DNA from: Micromonospora saelicesensis
GTDB taxonomy: Bacteria > Actinomycetota > Actinomycetes > Mycobacteriales > Micromonosporaceae
Direction: 5' to 3'
DNA length: 64,000 bases
Assembly (NCBI RefSeq): GCF_900091575.1
Contig: NZ_FMCR01000008.1
Span: 124,001 to 188,000, forward strand
The position numbers and the translations under genes are program-made. Shown here piece after piece: positions 38,100 through 47,473 of this stretch. Every line of letters begins with the position of its first letter. Position 1 is the stretch's first letter. Under the pieces are notes generated by a model, which saw only the letters and a program-made list of their open reading frames with translations, did not search any database and was not told the DNA's origin.

Positions 38100-39721
38100 T
38101 TAGCGGTGATGATGTCGGGGTGGGGGAGGACATCGGCACTGAGGGCAGGGCAGGCGGGCGGGCGCGGCGGTCGCCGGGCGCGTCGGGGCGTACCGCGGAG
38201 GCGGTTGCGCCAACCGACGACGCGCGGGGGCCGGAACCGGGCGCGGCGGCGCGTGCGGCGGAACCAGCGGCGCCCGTGCCGCTGCGCGGTATCGACGGGG
38301 CCGGCGGGCTCGCCGCGCTGCGCGGCCTGCTGGACCGGCCGCTGACCTCGTACTACCTGCTGCTGTCCTGCGCCGGCCTGCTGCTGCTGATCGGGCTGAC
38401 CATGGTCTTCTCGGCGACCAGCGTGAAGGACTACGCCGAGGACGGCAACGCCTCGGCCTCGGTGACCAAGCAGGCCATCTTCGCGGTGATCGGCATCGGC
38501 GCGTTCTGGGTCTGCCAGCGCCTGCCCGCCAGCACCTACCGGTCGCTGGGCCGGCCGCTGCTGTTCACCTCGATCGCCCTGCTGGTGGTGCTCAACCTGC
38601 TGGTCGCCTACGCCCGGCTGACCAGCCAGCAATCAGGGCAGATCGGGCCGATCGAGGCCCGGCTGAACTGGCTGTTCATCGGTGGGATCCAGGTGCAGCC
38701 CTCCGAGTTGGCCAAGTTCGCGATGGTGCTCTGGGGTGCGCACATCGTCGCCCGCAAGGGCGCCGCGCTCGGTTGGTGGCGTGAGCTGGCCACCCCGCTC
38801 TTCCCGGTGGTCGGCCTGCTCTTCGTCCTGGTCGGTTACAACGACACCGGCACGATGCTCTGTCTGCTGGCCCTGGTCGTGGGCCTGCTCTGGGCCGCCG
38901 GGGTGCGGATGCGGGTCTTCGGCGCACTGGCCACTGCCGGTCTGGTCGGGATCGGCCTGCTCGTGGCGGTGGCCTCGCTGGGCGCCGGCTCCGGCGAGCG
39001 CGGCGCGGACAACTACCGCCTCGCCCGGCTGGACATGTTCTTCAATCCGCCGGACCCGGAGACCTGCAAACTCAACGACTGCCTCCAGTTCTACCAGGGG
39101 CGGCTGGCCATCGAACACGGTGGTTGGTTCGGTGTCGGGCTGGGCAAGGGCAGCCTGAAGTGGGACTGGCTCCCCGAGGCGCACAACGACTTCATCTTCG
39201 CGATCATCGCCGAGGAGTTGGGCGTGATCGGGTGCGTCGTGGTGCTCAGCCTCTTCGCGGTCCTCGCGTACACCGGTTTCCGGATCGCGCGGCGGGTCGA
39301 CGACCCGTTCCGCCGGCTCGCCGCCACCGCCGTTACCACCTGGCTGGTCAGCCAGGCCGTGATCAACATCGGTGGGGTGGTGGGGCTGCTGCCGATCACC
39401 GGTCTGCCGTTGCCGTTCATCTCCGACGGCGGAAGTGCCCTGGTGGTGACGTTGGCCGGCATCGGCATGCTGGCGTCCTTCGCCCGCGCCGAACCCGATG
39501 CGGCCAGAGCGCTGCATGCCCGTCCGCCGGCCCGGTGGGTCCGACTACTCTGGGCCCCGTTGCCGCCGCTTCCCGGCCGGCGTCGCCGACCGGCGACGCC
39601 GCCCGCTGGCCGAGGGTCCGTGCCCCGGTCCCGCGAGCGGCGCCATGACGATCAGGCCGCACCGCGCGGGGTCCGACAGGACCGCAGCCGCGGGGGTACG
39701 GCGAGCGAGAGGAGACGCTGA
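38096..39721 (+). CDS. ftsW: Lipid II polymerase FtsW (SEDS family)
   Basis: A 541-residue SEDS glycosyltransferase that polymerises septal glycan with FtsI. Hydrophilic tails of about 85 residues at the N-terminus and about 75 at the C-terminus flank ten membrane helices. Family marks are GLTMVFSATSV, QPSELAKFAMVLWGA, GDNYRLARL-like AGSGERGADNYRLARL, AHNDFIFAIIAEELG and LPFISDGGSALVV. GTG 38096 is the longest start; GTG 38120 is an alternative that avoids the hairpin. The stop overlaps murG (TGATG). murD would be expected just upstream but is missing. Confidence 0.93.
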   Translation: MFSGDDVGVGEDIGTEGRAGGRARRSPGASGRTAEAVAPTDDARGPEPGAAARAAEPAAPVPLRGIDGAGGLAALRGLLDRPLTSYYLLLSCAGLLLLIGLTMVFSATSVKDYAEDGNASASVTKQAIFAVIGIGAFWVCQRLPASTYRSLGRPLLFTSIALLVVLNLLVAYARLTSQQSGQIGPIEARLNWLFIGGIQVQPSELAKFAMVLWGAHIVARKGAALGWWRELATPLFPVVGLLFVLVGYNDTGTMLCLLALVVGLLWAAGVRMRVFGALATAGLVGIGLLVAVASLGAGSGERGADNYRLARLDMFFNPPDPETCKLNDCLQFYQGRLAIEHGGWFGVGLGKGSLKWDWLPEAHNDFIFAIIAEELGVIGCVVVLSLFAVLAYTGFRIARRVDDPFRRLAATAVTTWLVSQAVINIGGVVGLLPITGLPLPFISDGGSALVVTLAGIGMLASFARAEPDAARALHARPPARWVRLLWAPLPPLPGRRRRPATPPAGRGSVPRSRERRHDDQAAPRGVRQDRSRGGTASERRR

Positions 39722-40827
39722 TGGGTCCGCTGCGTTCGGTGGTGCTCGCGGGAGGTGGCACCGGGGGGCACGTCTACCCGCTGCTCGCCTTCGCCGACTG
39801 CCTGCGCCGACACGACCCGGGCGTCCGGATCACCTGCCTCGGCACACCCCGCGGCATGGAGAACGACCTGATCCCGCCGCAGGGCTACGACCTGCGGCAG
39901 ATCCCGGCGTACCAGCTGCCCCGGTCGGTCAACATGAACCTGGTCCGCACCCCGGGCCGGATGTGGACCGCGGCGCGCGCCGCGGGCAAGGTGATCGACG
40001 AGGTGCGCGCCGAGGTGGTCGTCGGCTTCGGCGGGTACGTCTCGGTGCCGGCCTACCTGGCCGCGTGGCGTCGTGAGCTGCCCATGGTGATCCACGAGGT
40101 GAACGTGCCGCCGGGCGTGGCCAACAAGCTGGGCATGAAGTTCACCAAGAACGTGGCCGTCGGCTTCCCGAACCAGCCGAGCCAGGCCGAGTCGCTGCGG
40201 GACGCCACAGTCGTCGGTGTGCCGCTGCGCCGCAGCATCGCCGGTCTGGACCGGTACGCGCTGCGCAACGCCGCCCGCGCCCACTTCGGGCTCCGCCCGG
40301 ACCTGCCGGTGCTCTTCGTGTCCGGCGGCTCGTCCGGCGCCCGCTCGATCAACCTGGCGGTCTCCGGGGCGGCCAAGGAGCTGGCCCGCAACGGCGTGCA
40401 GGTGCTGCACGTGATGGGTGCCCGCAACGAGCCGGTGCCGATCCCCACCGACCTGCCGGTGCCGTACGTGACGCTGCCGTACCTGTCCGAGATGGAGCTG
40501 GGCTACGCCGCCGCCGACCTGATGCTGGCCCGGGGCGGGGCGATGACCGTCGCCGAGGTGGCCGCGATCGGGCTGCCCACGATCTACGTGCCGTACCCGC
40601 ACAGCAACCAGGAACAGCGGCGCAACGCGCTGCCCGTGGTGGAGGCCGGCGGTGGGCTGCTGGTCGACGACGCGGAGCTCACCCCGGACTGGCTGGAGCG
40701 CACCGTCATCCCCCTCATCCGCGACCCACAGCGGCTCTACAACATGGGTGCCGCCGCCGGTTCGTACGGCCGGCGCGACGGCGACGAGGCGTTGCGGTCC
40801 TTCGTGCTGGCGGCGGTGGCCCGATGA
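39721..40827 (+). CDS. murG: UDP-GlcNAc transferase MurG
   Basis: A 368-residue GT28 glycosyltransferase that adds GlcNAc to lipid I, giving lipid II, on the inner face of the membrane. The N-terminal glycine loop is VVLAGGGTGGHVYPLLAF, the second is LFVSGGSSGARSIN, and the UDP-sugar-binding region is LMLARGGAMTVAEVAAIGLP followed by PYPHSNQEQRRNA. ATG 39721 overlaps the ftsW stop by one base, and the stop overlaps murC (ATGA). Confidence 0.97.
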   Translation: MGPLRSVVLAGGGTGGHVYPLLAFADCLRRHDPGVRITCLGTPRGMENDLIPPQGYDLRQIPAYQLPRSVNMNLVRTPGRMWTAARAAGKVIDEVRAEVVVGFGGYVSVPAYLAAWRRELPMVIHEVNVPPGVANKLGMKFTKNVAVGFPNQPSQAESLRDATVVGVPLRRSIAGLDRYALRNAARAHFGLRPDLPVLFVSGGSSGARSINLAVSGAAKELARNGVQVLHVMGARNEPVPIPTDLPVPYVTLPYLSEMELGYAAADLMLARGGAMTVAEVAAIGLPTIYVPYPHSNQEQRRNALPVVEAGGGLLVDDAELTPDWLERTVIPLIRDPQRLYNMGAAAGSYGRRDGDEALRSFVLAAVAR

Positions 40828-42389
40828 CCGCGCAGTTCACCCCGGCCGGCACGCTCACCGCCGAGGACCTGGGCGCCGTCCACCTGATCGGAGTGGGTGG
40901 GGTGGGCATGCTCGGCGTGGCCCGGCTGCTGCTCACCCGTGGCATCCGGGTCTCCGGCAGCGACCTGCGGGAGTGGCCTTCGCTGGCCGGCCTGCGGGCG
41001 CTCGGCGGCACCATCCACCTCAGCCACGAGGTGACCAACCTCGACGGCGTGGACACCGTCGTCTACTCGTCGGCCATTCCGCAGGACCACCTGGAGCTGG
41101 TCGAGGCGCGTCGGCGTGGCCTGCGCGTGCTGCACCGCTCGGAGGCGCTCGCCGCGGCGATGACCGGCCGTCGGGCGGTGGCTGTCGCCGGCACGCACGG
41201 CAAGACCACCACCACCTCGATGGTGACGATGGTGCTCCAGCAGGCCGGAGTGGACCCGTCCTTCGTGATCGGCGGGGAGATCTCCGAGGTCGGTTCGGGC
41301 GCCCACCACGGCACCGGCGAGCACTTCGTGGTCGAGGCGGACGAGAGCGACCGCTCGTTCCTCATCTACCGCCCGTACGTCTCGATCATCACGAACGTCG
41401 AGGCGGACCACCTGAACACCTACGGCGACTACGCGACGCTGGAGGCGGCGTTCGTGGAGTTCGCCCGCCTCACCGACCCGGACGGGTTCATCATCACCTG
41501 TGCCGACGACCCGGGCGGTCGGCGGTTGGCAGAGAGCCTGCGGTCCGAGGGACGGCGGGTCTTCACCTACGGCGAGGCCGCCGACGCCGACCTGCGGTTG
41601 ACCGAGATCGTCTCCTCCGCGCGTGGGGTGCGCTACCTGGCCGCGATCGACGGCCGGTCGCTGGGCGAGTTCCGGCTGCCGGTGCCGGGGCGGCACATGG
41701 GGCTGAACAGCGCGGCCGCGGTGCTGGCCGCGTACCTGCTGGAACTGCCGCTGGAGGCGGCGGAGGCCGCGCTGGCGGTCTTCCCCGGGGTGCGACGGCG
41801 CTTCGAGCGCAAGGGTGTCGCGGACGGCGTGCTGGTCTACGACGAGTACGCCTACCACCCGACCTCGATGACCCTCGCCATGCAGACGTTGCGGGAGGTC
41901 GCCGGGGACGGCCGGCTGATCGTCGTCTTCCAGCCGTACCGGCTGTACCGCACCCGCGACAACCAGGCGGAGATCGCCGAGGCGCTGGCCATCGCGGACG
42001 AGGTGGTGCTCCTGGAGGTCTTCGGGCCGGGTGAGTTGCGTCAGCCCGGCGAGGGCTCGGCGGCGCTGATCGCGGCGGTGGATCTGCCCGCCGACCGCAA
42101 GGTGTTCGTGGAGTCGTGGGAGCAGGCCCCGGTCGAGGTGGCCCGTCGCGCCCGCTCCGGGGACGTCGTGGTCACCATGGGTGCCCCGCCGATCTCGCTG
42201 ATGGGCGACGAGCTGCTGGCCGCCCTGGGTGAGCGTACGGCCGGCTCGGCACCGACCGCGACCGTCGACCCGGTGGCCACCACCCCGGCGATCGGTGATC
42301 CGGTGCCGGGTGGGACGACGTCCGGCGGCGACGGCGCGGCTCTCGGTGGCACCGCCGTGCCCGGCGGCTCGGCGCCCACGGCCGGATGA
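40824..42389 (+). CDS. murC: UDP-N-acetylmuramate ligase MurC
   Basis: A 521-residue Mur ligase adding the first amino acid to UDP-MurNAc. The Rossmann loop is VHLIGVGGVGMLGVARLL, the ATP loop is VAVAGTHGKTTTTSM, and VEADESDRSFL and DEYAYHPTSM are conserved. Micromonospora walls of chemotype II carry glycine at this position, so Gly use instead of L-Ala is possible but not readable from sequence. A 50-residue low-complexity tail rich in Thr, Gly and Pro extends beyond the usual end. It is coupled to murG and ftsQ by ATGA overlaps. Confidence 0.95.
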   Translation: MTAQFTPAGTLTAEDLGAVHLIGVGGVGMLGVARLLLTRGIRVSGSDLREWPSLAGLRALGGTIHLSHEVTNLDGVDTVVYSSAIPQDHLELVEARRRGLRVLHRSEALAAAMTGRRAVAVAGTHGKTTTTSMVTMVLQQAGVDPSFVIGGEISEVGSGAHHGTGEHFVVEADESDRSFLIYRPYVSIITNVEADHLNTYGDYATLEAAFVEFARLTDPDGFIITCADDPGGRRLAESLRSEGRRVFTYGEAADADLRLTEIVSSARGVRYLAAIDGRSLGEFRLPVPGRHMGLNSAAAVLAAYLLELPLEAAEAALAVFPGVRRRFERKGVADGVLVYDEYAYHPTSMTLAMQTLREVAGDGRLIVVFQPYRLYRTRDNQAEIAEALAIADEVVLLEVFGPGELRQPGEGSAALIAAVDLPADRKVFVESWEQAPVEVARRARSGDVVVTMGAPPISLMGDELLAALGERTAGSAPTATVDPVATTPAIGDPVPGGTTSGGDGAALGGTAVPGGSAPTAG

Positions 42390-43204
42390 GTCCCGGCCCG
42401 GCCCGAGGGCGGACCAGCGCCGCCGACGGCGGCGCCCCGCGCCGCGGTCCGGCCCGGCGGTGGCAGTTGGTCCGGGCGGGCCGCGACGCGGTACCGCCCT
42501 CGACCCGCCGGTTCATGGCCCGTGCCCGGCAGCGTCGCATGCGTGCGGCGCTGCCGTGGGCGGTGGCCGCCGGGGTGCTCGCCCTGGCCGGGCTGGTCGC
42601 CTGGACGGTGCTCGGCACCGGGCTGTTCGGTGTGCGGGAGGTACGCGTGGAGGGTGCCGACCTGGTCACTCCGGTGCAGGTGCACGACGCGGTCGGGGTG
42701 CCGGACGGGGTGCCGCTGGCCCGGGTGGACCTGACCGCCGCCGCCCGTCGGGTCGGCGCGCTGCCGGCGGTGGAGCGGGCCACGGTCTCCCGGGACTGGC
42801 CCGGCGCGTTGGTGGTGCGGGTGACCGAGCGGACCGCGGTGGCGGTGGTGCCGCAGGGCGAGGCGTTCGCCCTGATCGACCGGAGCGGGGTGGCGTTCCG
42901 GACCGTGGAGCGACGGCCCGCCGACCTGCCACAGGTGACGGTGGCCCGGCCGGCCGCCGACGACCCGGGCACCCGGGCCGGGCTGGAGGTGCTCGTCGCG
43001 CTGACGCCGCAGCTGCGCGCGGAGCTGGTGGACGTGAACGTGGCGGGGCTGGCCCGGATCAGCCTGCGGTTGCGCGGCGACCGGACGGTGGTCTGGGGCG
43101 ACGCGAGCCGGGGTACGGACAAGGCTCGGGTGGCCACCGCGCTGCTCGACGAAGACACCGACCGGATCGACGTGAGCGCGCCGGATGTGGTGACCTTTCG
43201 TTGA
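42386..43204 (+). CDS. ftsQ: Cell division protein FtsQ
   Basis: A 272-residue bitopic divisome protein. A basic cytoplasmic N-terminus of about 50 residues, the membrane helix ALPWAVAAGVLALAGLVAW, then a POTRA domain (FGVREVRVEGADLVTPVQV ... PLARVDLTAAARRVGALPAV, cited as landmarks) and a beta domain (VRVTERTAVAVVPQG). It links early and late divisome proteins outside the membrane. The ATG overlaps the murC stop. A 245-bp gap with the ftsZ promoter follows. Confidence 0.93.
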   Translation: MSPGPARGRTSAADGGAPRRGPARRWQLVRAGRDAVPPSTRRFMARARQRRMRAALPWAVAAGVLALAGLVAWTVLGTGLFGVREVRVEGADLVTPVQVHDAVGVPDGVPLARVDLTAAARRVGALPAVERATVSRDWPGALVVRVTERTAVAVVPQGEAFALIDRSGVAFRTVERRPADLPQVTVARPAADDPGTRAGLEVLVALTPQLRAELVDVNVAGLARISLRLRGDRTVVWGDASRGTDKARVATALLDEDTDRIDVSAPDVVTFR

Positions 43205-43314
43205 CCGGTGAGCGTGCGCGGACGTGACCCGTGGCGCTCCGCGCGGCGACACGCCGCCCGGGTCCTTGGCTCATCGCGCGGTGGCGCTTACGTTGCCTCG
43301 AAGAGCTTCAGTGG

Positions 43315-43343
43315 TTGACATAACTGTAAGCCTCTAGTAGAGG
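43315..43343 (+). promoter_or_regulatory. ftsZ promoter
   Basis: A perfect TTGACA (43315-43320) is followed after 17 bp by TAGAGG (43338-43343). A small dyad CCTCT-AGT-AGAGG (43331-43343) covers the -10 and could be an operator. The segment is A/T-rich for this window. The 245-bp ftsQ-ftsZ gap holds no gene. Confidence 0.6.
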
Positions 43344-43449
43344 GTTAGGGTTTACCCCTGATCCTCGTTGGTGACAGCTGTCGTCGGCCGCTGGTCTGGC
43401 CACGCCGTAACCGGTCGGCCGAAGCCAATCTCGAAGGAAAGGACCGGAG

Positions 43450-44565
43450 ATGACACCTCCGCACAACTACCTGGCGGTCATCAAGGTCGTCGGCATCGGG
43501 GGTGGCGGCGTCAACGCCGTCAACCGGATGATCGAGGTTGGGCTCAAGGGCGTCGAGTTCATCGCGATCAACACCGATGCGCAGGCGCTGCTGATGAGCG
43601 ACGCCGACGTCAAGCTCGACGTCGGCCGGGAGCTGACCCGTGGCCTGGGGGCCGGGGCCAACCCGGACGTCGGGAAGAACGCCGCCGAGGACCACCGCGA
43701 CGAGATCGAGGAGGTGCTCAAGGGCGCCGACATGGTCTTCGTGACCTGCGGCGAGGGCGGCGGCACCGGCACCGGCGGCGCTCCCGTGGTGGCAAACATC
43801 GCCCGCAAGCTCGGCGCGCTGACCATCGGCGTCGTGACCCGGCCGTTCTCCTTCGAGGGCAAGCGCCGCCAGGTGCAGGCCGAGACGGGGATAGACGAGC
43901 TCCGCAACCAGTGCGACACGCTGATCGTCATCCCGAACGACCGGCTGCTGGCCCTGGGCGACCGCAACATCAGCATGATGGACGCGTTCCGCACGGCCGA
44001 CCAGGTGCTGCTCTCGGGTGTGCAGGGCATCACCGACCTGATCACCACCCCGGGTCTGATCAACCTGGACTTCGCCGACGTCAAGAGCGTGATGAGCGGC
44101 GCCGGCAGCGCGTTGATGGGCATCGGCAGCGCCCGCGGCGAGAACCGCGCGGTCGAGGCGGCCGAGGCGGCCATCTCCAGCCCGCTGCTGGAGCAGAGCA
44201 TGGACGGCGCGCGGGGCGTGCTGCTCTCCATCGCCGGCGGCTCCGACCTGGGCCTGTTCGAGATCAATGACGCCGCCCAGCTGGTCACCGACGCGGCCCA
44301 CCCGGACGCCAACATCATCTTCGGCGCGGTCATCGACGACGCGCTCGGTGACGAGGTGCGGGTGACTGTCATCGCGGCGGGCTTCGACGGCGGCACGCCC
44401 GCGTACAAGGCGGCCGAGCCGACCCGCAAGACCAACACCAACCAGCCGGCGCCGCAGAGCACCCCGGCGCCCGCGCCGGCCACCAACCCGGCTCCGGCCC
44501 AGTCGCCGCGTCGCGTGCTCTTCGACGACGTGGACGTTCCCGACTTCCTCAAGAACGGGTCCTGA
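43450..44565 (+). CDS. ftsZ: Cell division GTPase FtsZ
   Basis: A 371-residue tubulin homologue that forms the Z ring. The nucleotide loop is VVGIGGGGVNAVNRM, the tubulin signature is GGGTGTG (residues 103-109), and the T7 loop is NLDFADVKSVMSGAGSALMG. A Pro/Ala/Thr linker leads to the conserved C-terminal peptide RRVLFDDVDVPDFLKNGS, the docking site for SepF and other partners. ATG 43450 has AAGGA upstream. Its own strong promoter precedes it. Confidence 0.98.
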   Translation: MTPPHNYLAVIKVVGIGGGGVNAVNRMIEVGLKGVEFIAINTDAQALLMSDADVKLDVGRELTRGLGAGANPDVGKNAAEDHRDEIEEVLKGADMVFVTCGEGGGTGTGGAPVVANIARKLGALTIGVVTRPFSFEGKRRQVQAETGIDELRNQCDTLIVIPNDRLLALGDRNISMMDAFRTADQVLLSGVQGITDLITTPGLINLDFADVKSVMSGAGSALMGIGSARGENRAVEAAEAAISSPLLEQSMDGARGVLLSIAGGSDLGLFEINDAAQLVTDAAHPDANIIFGAVIDDALGDEVRVTVIAAGFDGGTPAYKAAEPTRKTNTNQPAPQSTPAPAPATNPAPAQSPRRVLFDDVDVPDFLKNGS

Positions 44566-44574
44566 GCACCGCCG

Positions 44575-45318
44575 ATGACCGACAGCTCAGCCACGGTACG
44601 ACCAGATCGGCACGCCGAACTCGCGGCCGGTCTGGCCCAGGTTCGGACCCGGATCGATGACGCCTGCGCGCAGGCCGGCCGGGACCGCGCCGAGGTCACG
44701 ATGATCGCGGTGACGAAGACCTACCCGGCCAGCGACGTGTTGGCGCTGGCCGGGCTCGGGGTGACCGACGTGGGGGAGAATCGCGACCAGGAGGCAGCCG
44801 GCAAGGCCGCCGAGGTGGCTACCGCCGGGGTGCGTCCCCGCTGGCACTTCATCGGCCAGTTGCAGCGCAACAAGGCCCGCTCGGTGGTCCGCTACGCCGA
44901 CGTGGTGCACTCCGTCGACAGTGTCCGGCTGGCCCGGGCGTTGGCCACCGCCACCGCCGACCGGCAGGAGCCGCTCGACGCCCTGGTCCAGGTGAGCATC
45001 GACGGCGACGCGGCCCGGGGCGGAGCCCTGCCCGGTTCGACCGATCCGGCCGCCGGTCTGGAGCCGGTGGCCGAGGCGGTGGCCGACGCGCCGGGGTTGC
45101 GTCTGGTCGGTCTCATGGCGGTCGCTCCGCTGGGATGGGAGCCGGAGCGGGCGTTCGCCCGGCTCGCGGAGGTCGCCGACGCGTTCAGGGCCGTCCATCC
45201 GGGAGCCACCGCGTTGTCCGCCGGTATGAGCGGAGATTTCGAAATCGCGATCCGTTACGGCGCGACACATGTCCGCGTCGGTAGCGCGTTGCTCGGAATG
45301 CGTCCCACGCTGCGGTAG
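44575..45318 (+). CDS. YggS-type pyridoxal phosphate homeostasis protein
   Basis: A 247-residue PLP-binding protein of the YggS/PLPBP family, with an alanine racemase-like barrel and no known enzyme activity; it buffers PLP. The PLP lysine is K48 in VTMIAVTKTYP. ENRDQEAAGKA, WHFIGQLQRNKAR and LSAGMSGDFEIAIRYGATHVR are hallmarks. It follows ftsZ by 9 bp. Actinobacterial clusters often have pgeF (ylmD) between the two genes; here it is absent. Confidence 0.95.
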   Translation: MTDSSATVRPDRHAELAAGLAQVRTRIDDACAQAGRDRAEVTMIAVTKTYPASDVLALAGLGVTDVGENRDQEAAGKAAEVATAGVRPRWHFIGQLQRNKARSVVRYADVVHSVDSVRLARALATATADRQEPLDALVQVSIDGDAARGGALPGSTDPAAGLEPVAEAVADAPGLRLVGLMAVAPLGWEPERAFARLAEVADAFRAVHPGATALSAGMSGDFEIAIRYGATHVRVGSALLGMRPTLR

Positions 45319-45350
45319 CCTGACCGCGAGACAAGCAAATTACATCAGTG

Positions 45351-45379
45351 TTGTTTCAGGGGCGGGTGTCTCCTAGTCG
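45351..45379 (+). promoter_or_regulatory. Candidate sepF promoter
   Basis: TTGTTT (45351-45356) and TAGTCG (45374-45379) are spaced by 17 bp in the 192-bp gap between yggS and sepF. A 9-bp stem (45388-45396 with 45403-45411) follows within the predicted leader. Confidence 0.45.
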
Positions 45380-45510
45380 GGGGTCATGGCGCGCGACGCG
45401 AATCGCGCGCCGGGGGGATTGCCGTTCCGGTCCGATGGGCATGGTTGTCCACTCGCGACGGGCGACATGGCACGGGGGCGCGTGCCGCACGGCGGACGGA
45501 AGGGCGCGGG

Positions 45511-46203
45511 ATGGGTGCACTGCGCAAGGCGGGGGTCTGGCTCGGTCTGGTCGAAGAAGACGACGAGCGGGCCTACGACGACGGTGGCTACGAAAAGGGT
45601 GGCTACCGCGACTCGCGTTACCGGCAGAGCCGGTACGCCGAGGAGTTCACCGACGACGACGAGGACGACGCCGAGGAGCCGCCGGCTCCCCGGCCGCGCG
45701 ACAGCGGGCGGGGTCGACTCTCCGAGCGGTCGAGCGGGCGGTTGAGCGAGTCCGAGCGCGGTGACGGTGAGCGGCCGGAGCGGATCGAGCGGTCCAGCGT
45801 CCGGTCGATCACCCGGTCGTCGGCGGGCGAGACCTCCGGTGCGCTGACCTACCACACTCGGGACAACCTGGCCCTCGCGCCGCAGGTCACGTCGCGCGAG
45901 CGGGCCCTGCCGGAGGAGGAGCAGCGTTACCAGATCACCACGCTGCACCCCACCACCTACCGGGAGGCGCGCACCATCGGTGAGCACTTCCGCGACGGCG
46001 TCCCGGTGATCATCAATCTCACCGAGATGGATGAGGCCGATGCCCGCCGTCTGGTGGACTTCGCCGCCGGACTGGCGTTCGGCCTGCGCGGTACGATCGA
46101 GCGCGTGACCAATCGGGTGTTCCTGCTCTCACCGGCTAACGTCCAGGTCACCGCAGAGGACAAAGCCAAGATCGCTGAGGGCGGCTTTTTCAGTCTGAGT
46201 TGA
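45511..46203 (+). CDS. sepF: Cell division protein SepF
   Basis: A 230-residue SepF, the actinobacterial membrane anchor of FtsZ. The N-terminal amphipathic helix is MGALRKAGVWLGLVEED. A long acidic then basic linker with DDDEDDAEE and Arg/Ser-rich stretches follows, and the C-terminal SepF fold is ITTLHPTTYREARTIGEHF, VIINLTEMDEADARRLVDF and FLLSPANVQVTAEDK. ATG 45511 is chosen because the membrane-binding helix should be N-terminal; upstream starts would bury it. Confidence 0.95.
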   Translation: MGALRKAGVWLGLVEEDDERAYDDGGYEKGGYRDSRYRQSRYAEEFTDDDEDDAEEPPAPRPRDSGRGRLSERSSGRLSESERGDGERPERIERSSVRSITRSSAGETSGALTYHTRDNLALAPQVTSRERALPEEEQRYQITTLHPTTYREARTIGEHFRDGVPVIINLTEMDEADARRLVDFAAGLAFGLRGTIERVTNRVFLLSPANVQVTAEDKAKIAEGGFFSLS

Positions 46204-46233
46204 TCCCGCCCGACCCGAGGGACGTCGCTGACC

Positions 46234-46539
46234 GTGTTGTCGATCTTACTGCAAGTGTTGTACCTGATCCTTTATGTCTTCCTGCTCCTTCTTCTGTCCC
46301 GGTTCGTGTTGAGCGCCGTCCTGCAGTACGGCCGTCGCTGGCAACCGGGGCGTGGAGCATCGGCAGGATTGGAATCCGTGTGGAGCGTCACTGATCCCCC
46401 TCTCAACGCGTTGAGGCGTGTGATCCCTCCGCTGCGAATTGGTACCGTGAGCATCGACCTGGCCTCCCTTGTGCTCCTGGTTATCCTGTTCGTGCTGATG
46501 GAGTTCGTGTTAGGGCCGTCGATCAGGGCATCTGCCTGA
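46234..46539 (+). CDS. YggT family membrane protein
   Basis: A 101-residue protein with two long hydrophobic helices (MLSILLQVLYLILYVFLLLL and IDLASLVLLVILFVLMEFVL) and the family motif VTDPPLNALRRVIPP between them. It is a conserved neighbour of sepF and divIVA in actinobacteria; links to osmotic tolerance or division are proposed for the family but not shown here. GTG 46234 has CGAGGGACG upstream. It ends 44 bp before divIVA. Confidence 0.9.
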   Translation: MLSILLQVLYLILYVFLLLLLSRFVLSAVLQYGRRWQPGRGASAGLESVWSVTDPPLNALRRVIPPLRIGTVSIDLASLVLLVILFVLMEFVLGPSIRASA

Positions 46540-46583
46540 TGACCGACGCGCTTTCGCGGCCGCAACTGACCCGAGGAGTTTCG

Positions 46584-47393
46584 ATGCCGCTGACCCCGGC
46601 CGACGTCCACAACGTCGCCTTCAAAAAGCCGCCGATCGGCAAACGGGGGTATGACGAGGAGGAGGTCGACGCCTTCCTGGATGAGGTCGAGCGCGAGCTC
46701 GCCCGTCTCATCGAGGAGAACAACGAGCTGCGCGCCCAGGTGGAGCGCGGCGGCCGTGGCGGTGCCCCCGCCGGCCCCGGCGGCGACGCCCGACTGGCGG
46801 CGGAGCTCAACGATGTCAAGGCCCAACTGGACCGGGTGCAGCGCGACAAGTCGGCGGCCGAGCAGGCTGCCCGCGCGATGCAGGCCGAGCTGGAGCAGGT
46901 CCGCGCGACCGGCGGCCCGGCCGGCGGCGTCACCGGTGACGGTGAGCAGCAGGCCCTGCGCGTGCTGATGATGGCCCAGCGCACCGCCGACGACCACGTG
47001 TCCGACGCTCGCCGCGAGGCCGACCAGCTGTTGTCCGAGGCTCGCAGCAAGGCCGAGGAGGTGACCCGGGAGGCGCGCGCCAAGGCTGACGCCCTTGAGC
47101 GGGACGCCCGCCAGCGGCACCAGGAGGCCATGGGCGGCCTGGACGCCAAGCGCACGGCGCTGCAGAAGCACATCGAGGAGCTCAAGCAGTTCGAGCGCGA
47201 GTACCGCACCCGGCTCAAGGCGTACCTGGAGAGCCAGCTGCGTGACCTCGACGGTCGTGGCCAGGGCCTCGAGGCCGAGATGACCCGCTCCGAAGCCGGC
47301 CGGGTCGCTGGCGGCAACGGGCTGGCCGCAGCAGGTCTCGCTGGTTCGTACGGCGGCGGCGGGCGCTCCGGCGCCCTCGAAGCCGGACGCTGA
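46584..47393 (+). CDS. divIVA: Polar growth protein DivIVA (Wag31-like)
   Basis: A 269-residue coiled-coil scaffold that marks cell poles and directs apical growth. The conserved N-terminal membrane-binding domain is MPLTPADVHNVAFKKPPIGK followed by GYDEEEVDAFLDEVE. A first coiled coil, a Gly/Ala-rich linker (residues about 60-75) and a long second coiled coil (about 140-235) follow, then a glycine-rich tail. ATG 46584 has CGAGGAG upstream; a start at 46539 would place a non-conserved extension before the membrane-binding site. Confidence 0.95.
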   Translation: MPLTPADVHNVAFKKPPIGKRGYDEEEVDAFLDEVERELARLIEENNELRAQVERGGRGGAPAGPGGDARLAAELNDVKAQLDRVQRDKSAAEQAARAMQAELEQVRATGGPAGGVTGDGEQQALRVLMMAQRTADDHVSDARREADQLLSEARSKAEEVTREARAKADALERDARQRHQEAMGGLDAKRTALQKHIEELKQFEREYRTRLKAYLESQLRDLDGRGQGLEAEMTRSEAGRVAGGNGLAAAGLAGSYGGGGRSGALEAGR

Positions 47394-47473
47394 GCACCGG
47401 CCGGCGATCGCTGTCCGCCAATGGTGACGGTCGCCGGCCCGGCCTGGACGGTTCGACGCGGCGGGGGTGAGCC

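Noticed and set aside
43205..43449. Extra small ORF between ftsQ and ftsZ
   Set aside because: No frame has a start with a ribosome site and a convincing product; the stretch holds the ftsZ promoter instead.
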